A DNA stretch of 64,000 nt, from positions 248,001-312,000 of the forward strand of contig NZ_MDDN01000003.1 of NCBI RefSeq assembly GCF_001708185.1, read 5' to 3'. The notes below the pieces were generated by a model that saw nothing but the letters and a program-made list of their open reading frames with translations, was not told where the DNA came from and did not search any database. Origin of the DNA: Lysinibacillus xylanilyticus. GTDB lineage: Bacteria > Bacillota > Bacilli > Bacillales_A > Planococcaceae. Positions 57,165-64,000 of this stretch are shown piece by piece. The position numbers and the translations under genes are program-made. The first letter of the stretch is position 1. The number at the start of each line of letters is the position of its first letter.

Positions 57165-60100
57165 TCACAGCTTAAAATATACGGTTACCTTTTCACCAAA
57201 CACTTCAGTTTGCAAATACCGTTCACCATTGCAATCACTTACATAGTGAATATCTTTTAACAATACATTTGCTTTCAATAACGATTCGTGCCGCTGAATG
57301 ATCGTTGTTACTTTGGAACTTCCATCAATCGAAATCGATACATACTGTTCAACAGGAAGTTTCCATTTTTTCCGTGTATCTTGAATTGTGCGAATTAGCT
57401 CTCTAATTTGCCCCTCATCAAGTAAGCTAGTTGTCAGCTGTATATTCAAAAGGACTCGACATGCAGCATCTTCTGCTAAGATGTAATGTTCTTTCACAAT
57501 AGATTCAGTTAACACATGCGCTTTTAATAATGTTACCAATTCTCCATCAATTGTTAACATAACTGATCCCGTTTGCTGTAATAAATTTTTCTCCTCTTCA
57601 CTTAAATTCATTACGTAATCTTTTACTTTGTTCACTTTAGCTCCAAATGTCGCACCTGCTGTTTTAAAATTAAGCTTATATTGAACGGTTTTGTATGCTG
57701 AGAAATCATTTGTCCAAATGCATTCTTTCATATTTAATTCATCTTGAATGAGCTCGCTATACGGTTGATAATCAGTTAGCTCCCCATCAACAGAAACAAT
57801 GATTGCACTTAAAGGCTGCTTCACCTTAATGCTTTGACTATTACGTATGCTTCGGCCTAGTTCTACAATTGTTAAAATATTGGCCATTTCTTTTTCAAGC
57901 TTAGCATTCACGAGTGCTTCGTTGTAGTGCGGGTAGTCTTGTAAATGCACACTTTTTCCGGATAATTGTCGATATAAATCCTCGGCAATAAACGGTGTAA
58001 ATGGAGCTAATAATTGACAAATTGCTGTGAGTAATTCATACAGCGTACTAAAGGCTCCTCGTTTATCCTCTGACAGCCCATTTGCCCAAAATCTTGCTCT
58101 TGAGCGTCGAATGTACCAGTTACTTAGCTCTTCCACAAGCTTGCCAATTTCACGTGTTGCCTGTGTGAATTGATAAGCATCCATACAAGTTGTCACAAGC
58201 TGAATGGTATGATGTAAGCGTGACACGATCCAATCATCTAACTTTGTGCGTGTGCCAGTATTGGTAGCATCGTACTGGAAGCCATCTATTTCTGCATAAA
58301 GCTGATAAAACTTGAACGTATGATCTAGCGTATCGACTAGCTTTGACTTCGCATCCATCACAATTTTCTTTGAGAAGCGTTTAGGATTCCAAGGAGAACT
58401 GTCTACTAAAAACGCCCATCTTAGAGCATCTGCCCCATACTGTTGAATTAATTCAACTGGCTCTAATGCATTTCCTTTACTTTTCGACATTTTCTGTCCA
58501 TGTTCATCTAATACATGCCCTAATGAAAGGATATTTTTATAAGGTGCCTTTCCAGTAAATAATGTCGATACAGCTAATAAACTATAGAAAAAGCCTCGTG
58601 TCTGGTCGATGCCTTCGATAACAACATCAGCAGGGAATTGACTATTAAAAGTTTTAAGATTTCCAAAAGGATAATGTTGCTGAGCAAACGGCATGGAACC
58701 ACTGTCAAACCATACATCAATCACTTCTGGTGTACGTTCCATTTCACCACTACAATTAGGACAAGTACACACAACCTCGTCGATATACGGCTTATGAAGT
58801 TCAATATCCTGTAAAGTACCCTTTGCTAATTCTTTTAAGGCAGCTAGACTATTTGGTGCCTCTTCATGATGACAATCCTGACAAACCCACACATTAAGTG
58901 GCGTACCCCAATAGCGATGACGACTAATATTCCAGTCCACTAAGTTTTCTAAAAAGTTTCCAAATCGACCATATTTAATGTGCTCAGGATACCACGTTAC
59001 TTGGTCATTATTTTGTAAAAGCTGGTCTTTTAATGCAGACATGTTGATAAACCAGCTGTCAGTTGCATAATAAAGCAATGGTGAATCACAGCGCCAGCAA
59101 TGAGGATAGCTATGTTCATATTTCTCCTTATCAAACAATAGCTCCTTTTTAGCGAGTATTTTTATAATATCGACATCACAATCTTTCACAAATTTACCTG
59201 CAAGCTCCGGAACCTCTTCTGTATAGCAGCCCTTTAAATCAACAACATTGACAAACGATAGCCCATTTTGCTGAACCGTTTTATAATCGTCCTACCCGTA
59301 TGCAGGTGCGATATGGACGATTCCAGTTCCACTATGCTCTGTAACATAATCCGCTAGTAAAACGACATGCCCCTTCTCAACTGTTACATAGGAAAATGGT
59401 GGGGTGTACGATACACCTTCAAATTCACGCCCTTCATGTTCACTTAACACTTCAACAGAATCAGCAAAAACTTTATTCACTAGTGATTTTGCTAAAATAT
59501 AGACTTTATCGTGCTGCTTCACTCGAACATACATGAGCTTAGGATTCATGGCTAATGCAACATTGGCAGGTAATGTCCATGGAGTCGTTGTCCAGCCTAG
59601 AAAATATTCATCTCGATCCTTCAGCTTAAACATTGCCGTGACAGATAAATCCTTTACATCCTTGTATCCTTGCGCTACTTCATGAGAACTTAAGGAAGTT
59701 TGACAGCTAGGGCAATATGGTGAGACACGGTGCCCCTTATATAAAAGCTTTTCCTTGTGCACGTGACTTAAAATATGCCAAACAGATTCGATGTAGTCAT
59801 TACTTAGCGTTAAATATGGGTCATCCATGTCAATCCAATAGCCAAGCTCTTCTGTAAAGGAACGCCACTTTTTCTCATAGGTAAAGACACTTCCTTTACA
59901 CTCCTGAATGAATTGTTCAACACCATATTCTTCAATCTCTTGCTTCCCAGAGATACCTAGTTTTTTTTCCACACCGAGTTCCACAGGCAAACCATGTGTA
60001 TCCCAGCCAGCTTTCCGTTCAACTAAATACCCTTGCATCGTTTTATAACGAGCCACGACATCCTTAATTGTTCTGCCAAATGCGTGACCTACATGTGGTA

Positions 60101-60254
60101 ATCCATTTGCTGTTGGTGGGCCTTCGTAAAATACAAAGGGCTTATGACCAGCACGATTCGCAACAGATGCTTGGAACGTTTTTTCTTGTTCCCACAACTG
60201 GCGAATCCTCGTTTCCCTCTCTACAGCCGTTTCTTTTTTCTTTTCACCTTGCAT
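57165..60254 (-). pseudogene. ileS: Type-2 isoleucyl-tRNA synthetase with in-frame amber codon
   Basis: A class I synthetase of about 1029 codons. The HIGH motif is PHVGHAFG and the KMSKS motif is KMSKSKGN, with the editing domain between, an anticodon-binding domain (about 640-800) and a DUF5915-like C-terminal region. Length and sequence fit the eukaryote-like type 2 IleRS. Codon 321 is TAG (59294-59292), after HIAPAYG, where Glu (GEDDY) is expected. The frame continues intact on both sides, so a single G-to-T change explains it. The ATG at 60254 follows AGGAGG. Without read-through only an inactive 320-residue fragment would be made. A second ileS elsewhere is probably the main one. Confidence 0.9.
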
Positions 60255-60289
60255 GTAATTCCCTCCTATACAAATGTATAAAAGGCATA

Positions 60290-60562
60290 CAAAAACCCCG
60301 TCCCAAGCAAGGGACGGGGTTAACCGCGAATACCACCCTAATTCTATTGAATCAACGTTCAATAGCACTCAGCAACGTACAATCATACGTGTTCTTTTTA
60401 ACGGTAGACACCCGGATTAGCTTACTATGTTCAGCCAATCTTCTCAGAGAGGATCTTCATGTATCATGTGCACACCGACTTCCACCATTATGTCGGCTCT
60501 CTGTAGAACAAAATGAAACACTACTCTTTCTCATCAACGAATTTGTATGCTTTTATTGTCAC
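60290..60562 (-). promoter_or_regulatory. T-box leader of ileS
   Basis: The minus strand carries stem I features, the post-stem sequence AAGCTAATCCGGGTG, the T-box AGGGTGGTATTCGCGG (60339-60324) and a terminator. The specifier region reads GGCTGAACATAGTAAGC; ATA (Ile) is at the expected place, which agrees with isoleucyl-tRNA synthetase downstream. Confidence 0.92.
60291..60321 (-). terminator. T-box terminator before ileS
   Basis: AACCCCGTCCC and GGGACGGGGTT arms with a short loop, followed on the minus strand by TTTTTG. Confidence 0.9.
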
Positions 60563-60564
60563 TC

Positions 60565-60593
60565 ATCTTAACAAACTAACATTTGTCTGTCAA
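60565..60593 (-). promoter_or_regulatory. Sigma-A promoter of the ileS T-box unit
   Basis: On the minus strand, -35 TTGACA and -10 TAAGAT are separated by 17 bp, immediately before the T-box leader. Confidence 0.8.
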
Positions 60594-60627
60594 TAATTTC
60601 AAAGTACTAATATTGGTAGTAATTTCC

Positions 60628-61473
60628 CTATAATTCATCGAGACATGCTTCGATGCATTTATGAAGAGTAGCGAACTTAGGCTTCCCATTTGTTTTAATA
60701 TAAAAGCTTTTCACAAAGGATTTACAGTTAAAAACTAAAATTCTGTGATGCTGTACATCGAGCTGTTCTTTTTTTACTTTTAAAGTTGCAGGTAATTCTT
60801 GCAGTAATCTAATGATCTCTTGCTCCTCTAAACCATGCTCAAGCATTGTGAAAATAGGTACTAAAATCCGTTCATCTTCATTATGTATGAAAGCATGATT
60901 TTCTTGCAAAACGACGTTGTATAATGCGCTTACAATTTCACTATAAGAGGCTTTATTTAATTTCGGATTTTTCACCAATTCATCGATTGCATCAGCCATA
61001 TGGGCAACACTATGAGCCCACCCTTTCACCGGCACGTAGCCTCTTACATCCTTTTCTGCCGCTAAATAAGCTAGTACTTTATCTTTACAATCAGCGATTT
61101 TCTGTTGGGATAAAAAATCGTCTGCGTTATCTCTAAATAATATTAGGGCGATTAATAGCGACGTAAATGTACGGGTAAAAACTAAATCTGATTCACTTTC
61201 TTCAATACCCTTACATAATAAATTATTCAAAGAATCCTCTAAAAGCTCCGTTAAAAGCGAATGCTCTAGTAAGTTTTTTTCATGGATCAATTCATAAAAC
61301 GATCCATAAATTAAGTTATCTCGTAGTTCACTATCTAGTGAGCCGATATGTAGCAGCATTGATTGTACGAGATGTGTTTGGTCTTCTTGTTGCCACGTTT
61401 TATTTCCACTGCTTATATCTGTTAATATTTTTTTTAATTCAATTTCCTTCAGTAAGTTTTTATTTAGTATCAT
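60628..61473 (-). CDS. DUF2785-family helical protein
   Basis: A 281-residue soluble, all-helical protein. The central stretch DVRGYVPVKGWAHSVAHMADAIDEL (about 141-165) is the hallmark of DUF2785. The rest is Leu-rich helix. No catalytic motif is established, though the conserved HSxAH could bind metal. Its ATG at 61473 is preceded by GGGGAGAAAG. It is a single gene; its 3' end is 35 bp from the ileS promoter region, which points the same way, so it could read into ileS unless stopped by the T-box. Confidence 0.8.
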   Translation of the reverse strand: MILNKNLLKEIELKKILTDISSGNKTWQQEDQTHLVQSMLLHIGSLDSELRDNLIYGSFYELIHEKNLLEHSLLTELLEDSLNNLLCKGIEESESDLVFTRTFTSLLIALILFRDNADDFLSQQKIADCKDKVLAYLAAEKDVRGYVPVKGWAHSVAHMADAIDELVKNPKLNKASYSEIVSALYNVVLQENHAFIHNEDERILVPIFTMLEHGLEEQEIIRLLQELPATLKVKKEQLDVQHHRILVFNCKSFVKSFYIKTNGKPKFATLHKCIEACLDEL

Positions 61474-61601
61474 ATTCGATCTTTCTCCCCATACCTATTA
61501 GTTTTGGTAAGAACTTGCATATTCATCCTTTACTACTCCCCCCTGATTATACAAATACTTACAATAATTGTACCATAATGCACATGTAAAAACAGCTTTC
61601 T

Positions 61602-61641
61602 AAAAAAAGCTAGACATTCTTGAAGCTTTTGAATGTCTAGC
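61602..61641 (-). terminator. Terminator of the second sigma/anti-sigma operon
   Basis: GCTAGACATTC and GAATGTCTAGC form a perfect 11-bp stem, followed on the minus strand by TTTTTTT. Confidence 0.88.
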
Positions 61642-61647
61642 CTTGAT

Positions 61648-62610
61648 TCATGGGTATTCTTCCAGTATTTCCATGCTATCTAAATCCCCAATCCTTATTA
61701 TAGAATTATCATTTTTCCTGAGATCCATGCTATATTTAACTTCTACATAATCGCCAGGTGACAATGTTTTAGGAACATCAATTAATGGGAACCACGTACC
61801 ATTACCATGTTTTTGTACGATTTCATCTATTGATAATTTCCCAATATTTGATTCATCAGCATGTGAAACGACTAAAAATTCATGTTCTTTGATTGCTACG
61901 ACTGCCCCACGTTTTGAATGGATTCCTTTTTCGCCCACTGGAATATCATATTTTTCACGTAGGTATGCTATTTCTTGACTATAATGTTCTTCAAAATAGT
62001 TCAAAGCATCTCTTTCCACTAGGAAAAGTAGCATCATTCTTTCTACGTCTTTGTATTGATTTTTTTCCTGATCTAATAGTGAATTGATAGTAGTATATTT
62101 ATAATTCATTGGTTTAGTGTATTGTTCAATATATTCTTCTTTTGTAAGATTCACCTTCTCCAATTGTTCAGTGAATTTCGCATTGTTCTCATTTATACTA
62201 AGTTCAATCAATGTTTCAAGCTCTTTATCTATTTTTTCTTGAGTAGGTACTATCCCCTTTGATTGTGCGTAAGCATATAAAGATTCCAACTGTAAATAGG
62301 ATTCAAATTCTAGTTTTTCATCAGACGTTACTATTGGATCCTTTTCCTCAGGATCTATTCCCAGAGAGAATTTTAATAACTTTTCATCAAAAACAATTGG
62401 TATACTTGCTGATTGCTCCTGACTTCCACTGAATTGGGTATACAGAAATATACCAATACAAACTGTCAATATTATAGACATTACACTATATTGCCAACGC
62501 CAAGACCTTTTTTTCATCTCACGCTGTTCTAAATGCTGTACAACATTGGTCATAACACGTTTTTTGCTTTCAGTTAAATCCTTTAATACCCTCACATCGA
62601 CTTTACTCAT
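61648..62610 (-). CDS. Probable anti-sigma factor with SurA-like extracytoplasmic region
   Basis: A 320-residue single-pass membrane protein. The cytoplasmic N-terminus (1-45) is basic and helical. One membrane helix follows at about 46-62 (SIILTVCIGIFLYTQF), then an outside domain. Residues ~105-200 resemble the helical SurA_N chaperone domain (KFTEQLEKVNLTKEEYIEQYTKPM). The last ~90 residues resemble a small beta-barrel (DUF3221-like: EHEFLVVSH...WFPLIDV...GDYVEVKYS). The ATG at 62610 follows GGGAGG and lies inside the end of the sigma gene. Pairing with sigma makes an anti-sigma role likely; the domain names are tentative. Confidence 0.7.
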   Translation of the reverse strand: MSKVDVRVLKDLTESKKRVMTNVVQHLEQREMKKRSWRWQYSVMSIILTVCIGIFLYTQFSGSQEQSASIPIVFDEKLLKFSLGIDPEEKDPIVTSDEKLEFESYLQLESLYAYAQSKGIVPTQEKIDKELETLIELSINENNAKFTEQLEKVNLTKEEYIEQYTKPMNYKYTTINSLLDQEKNQYKDVERMMLLFLVERDALNYFEEHYSQEIAYLREKYDIPVGEKGIHSKRGAVVAIKEHEFLVVSHADESNIGKLSIDEIVQKHGNGTWFPLIDVPKTLSPGDYVEVKYSMDLRKNDNSIIRIGDLDSMEILEEYP

Positions 62611-63124
62611 GCAGTAGGACCTCCCATTCAATATGCTGAAGCTTTGGCTTTAATAGCTTTCGTCCACGACGTAGCCTTGTTTTCACCGTACTCTCCGGAA
62701 TACTTAAAAGCTCGGCAATTTCAATAACAGGCATTTCCTCAAAATAAAAATAAATGAGGACCTCGCGCTGTTTTAATGGTAGTACTAAGATGGCGTTTTC
62801 GATTAAAGTTTGTTCGTCTTGCTGCACTAGCATGTCCCTTTTCGTGACAGCCTGCTTGGCAAAAATCTTCTGTTGCACTTGTATTTTACGGTATGTCCAA
62901 CTGCGTAAATAGTCTTTACTTTTGTTAATGACGAGCTTCGATAAATAGGCCCGTAATTCTCCTCTTTCTTCATAGTTTTGCTGATTATCGTAAAATTTAA
63001 TAAATACATCTTGCACGATATCTTCGGCACTTTGTAAATCCTTGACGTAATAAAAGGCTAGTCGGATGAGCCTTTCTGTATGCTGCTGCATTATTTCTTC
63101 GAGTTCTTTAATTTCAAGCAACAT
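62603..63124 (-). CDS. ECF-type RNA polymerase sigma factor
   Basis: A 173-residue ECF sigma factor. Region 2 covers about 10-75 (LIRLAFYYVKDLQSAEDIVQDVFIKFYDN, then RAYLSKLVINKSKDYLRSW) and region 4 about 110-160 (LPLKQREVLIYFYFEEMPVIEIAELLSIPESTVKTRLRRGRKLL). GGGGAGAGATG precedes the start. It overlaps the anti-sigma gene by 8 bp. Together they form the second sigma/anti-sigma pair in the window; sequence similarity to the first pair is low. Confidence 0.9.
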   Translation of the reverse strand: MLLEIKELEEIMQQHTERLIRLAFYYVKDLQSAEDIVQDVFIKFYDNQQNYEERGELRAYLSKLVINKSKDYLRSWTYRKIQVQQKIFAKQAVTKRDMLVQQDEQTLIENAILVLPLKQREVLIYFYFEEMPVIEIAELLSIPESTVKTRLRRGRKLLKPKLQHIEWEVLLHE

Positions 63125-63260
63125 CTCTCCCCCTCTCTGCCCTATAAACGGTGCTCACAGTATAGAGGTTTGCTTTTTCTGTATTTTTTTAAAAAAAATT
63201 CTTGATTTTAGGTTTCCGAGAATGTATGAATCGATGTGCTATGCTGTTCTCCTTCCTTAT

Positions 63261-63318
63261 CCGAGCAAATAAGGGCTTTTCCTGAGCGTATCCCTTTGCT
63301 ACCCGAGCAATTCCAGAC
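63261..63318. repeat. 21-bp-period CCGAGC intergenic array
   Basis: CCGAGC-type cores lie at 63261, 63282 (CTGAGC) and 63303, exactly 21 bp apart, each preceded by TATC-, TTTC- or TACC-like sequence. It is short but keeps the period of the five other arrays. It lies just beyond the 3' end of the Lrp gene. Confidence 0.7.
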
Positions 63319-63765
63319 TCATTCTTCTAAATTTTTATCGGAAAAAGGCGTAATGACCGTTTTTTCAGTTGAAGACAGCACAATATTCGTTGAAGGCGTT
63401 CCATAAGGCATCGCATCATCGATAAATTGCTCTAATGTTTCCACTGAATTAGTTGCAATTTTTACAATATAACTAATTTCCCCCGCTACCCGATAGCATT
63501 CAAGGACATCGGGATGTGCGTTACAAAAATCCGAAAGACTTTTACAATCAATTGATTTAAATAAAATAATAGCTTGAATATCACGATTGATCTTTTTTAA
63601 ATTTACTTTTGCTCTATAACCTTCAATAATCCCCTGCTCTTCCAGTTTTCTTACACGTTCAATAACAGCTGGAGATGATAAATGAACCGTCGCCGCTAAT
63701 TCCTTCATCGAGATTTTCGCATTTTGCTGTAATTGCTGTAAAATTTCAGTATCTATTTGGTCCAT
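63319..63765 (-). CDS. Lrp/AsnC-family transcriptional regulator
   Basis: A 148-residue Lrp-type regulator with an N-terminal helix-turn-helix (MDQIDTEILQQLQQNAKISMKELAATVHLSSPAVIERVRKLEEQGIIEGYRA) and a C-terminal effector (RAM) domain (about 65-140, with VLECYRVAGEISYIVKI). The ATG at 63765 follows AAGGTGG; an in-frame start 21 codons earlier is not supported. It is divergent from a DJ-1/PfpI gene, which is a possible target. Confidence 0.88.
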   Translation of the reverse strand: MDQIDTEILQQLQQNAKISMKELAATVHLSSPAVIERVRKLEEQGIIEGYRAKVNLKKINRDIQAIILFKSIDCKSLSDFCNAHPDVLECYRVAGEISYIVKIATNSVETLEQFIDDAMPYGTPSTNIVLSSTEKTVITPFSDKNLEE

Positions 63766-63906
63766 ATGTATCCACCTTTTTTTATAAATTAGATTAATTA
63801 AAATTCCTTTTATTATAAAGCAAATCATTCAAATTACATTATACAGCTTCTGTAAATGTAAAGCTTTATTCACTACAATTAAACGTACAAAAGGAGGCAA
63901 AACAAT

Positions 63907-64000
63907 ATGAAAAAAATTTTATTACTATTAGCAAATGGATTTGAAGCTGTAGAAGCGAGTGTTTTTACAGATGTACTTGGCTGGAATAAGTGGGAAGGTG
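63907..64000 (+). CDS. DJ-1/PfpI-family protein, cut by the window edge
   Basis: The first 31 codons are visible: MKKILLLLANGFEAVEASVF, then TDVLGWNKWEG. The N-terminal strand, the GFE glutamate (Glu14) and the EAxxxTDVL helix are typical of DJ-1/PfpI proteins (chaperone, glyoxalase or protease-like). AAAGGAGGC precedes the ATG. The catalytic cysteine lies beyond the window. Confidence 0.8.
   Translation, partial: MKKILLLLANGFEAVEASVFTDVLGWNKWEG

Noticed and set aside
63125..63250. ECF-type autoregulated promoter before the second sigma gene
   Set aside because: A GGAAAC-like -35 is present on the minus strand, but no matching -10 could be found at the right distance.

Overview
This window comes from a low-GC, endospore-forming Firmicute. 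Lysinibacillus or a close Planococcaceae-type relative fits best. The evidence is: a complete gerA-type germinant-receptor operon; the Bacillus-like neighbourhood parE-parC / plsY-yneR; a meso-diaminopimelate dehydrogenase (ddh), known from the former Bacillus sphaericus; strong AGGAGG ribosome binding sites with several TTG/GTG starts; and regulation by TPP, SAM-I and T-box leader RNAs. No rRNA, tRNA, prophage, CRISPR array or transposase gene was seen.

Layout. 0.3-4.1 kb (minus): TPP-riboswitch operon thiY - thiamine-binding protein - thiX - thiZ - TatD-like hydrolase. 4.3-5.7 kb: ECF sigma factor and its membrane anti-sigma. 6.1-7.4 kb (minus): HIT protein and a PP2C-like phosphatase. 7.5-11.9 kb (minus): parE-parC with a LexA-like box. 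12.5-13.4 kb: plsY and yneR-like. 13.6-19.0 kb: germination operon A-C-D-B, in which the B permease carries an extraordinary ~420-residue Asn/Ser/Ala/Gln repeat tail. 19.1-23.2 kb: metA (SAM-I), a GIY-YIG protein, a lipoprotein and a T-box amino-acid permease. 23.9-28.0 kb: TrmB-like regulator, a MarR / DUF3238-like / azoreductase group with paired operators, and a TauE/SafE permease. 28.6-31.7 kb (minus): panF-yhdT and a decayed chemoreceptor. 32.6-41.4 kb (minus): a nine-gene unit, livK-livG-livF-livH-livM - KAS III-like - alpha/beta hydrolase - SDR - acyl-CoA ligase. It looks like uptake, CoA activation and processing of an unidentified carboxylic acid, and its promoter has 11-bp-phased direct repeats and a cre-like site. 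42.5-46.9 kb (minus): alpha/beta hydrolase and a 1062-residue MalT/BTAD-type regulator. 47-57 kb: GrpB-like, ddh, YeiL-like Crp/Fnr regulator with a divergent MFS transporter, GNAT, small membrane proteins, CPBP protease, and a frameshifted MocR/PdxR regulator divergent from a LysE/ArgO exporter. 57-60.6 kb (minus): T-box plus a type-2 ileS with an in-frame amber codon. 60.6-64 kb: DUF2785 protein, a second ECF sigma/anti-sigma pair, an Lrp regulator and the start of a DJ-1/PfpI gene cut by the window edge.

Most unusual points. (1) Six intergenic regions carry short arrays with different sequences but the same ~21-bp period (two DNA helical turns). (2) The germination permease has a recently expanded Asn-rich tail. 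(3) A MITE-like element of about 330 bp has nested inverted repeats and decayed relatives elsewhere in the window. (4) At least four genes are damaged (chemoreceptor, MocR regulator, ileS2 and an unrecognised remnant), which could be real decay or consensus errors. All function calls are from reading the sequence; no database search was run.
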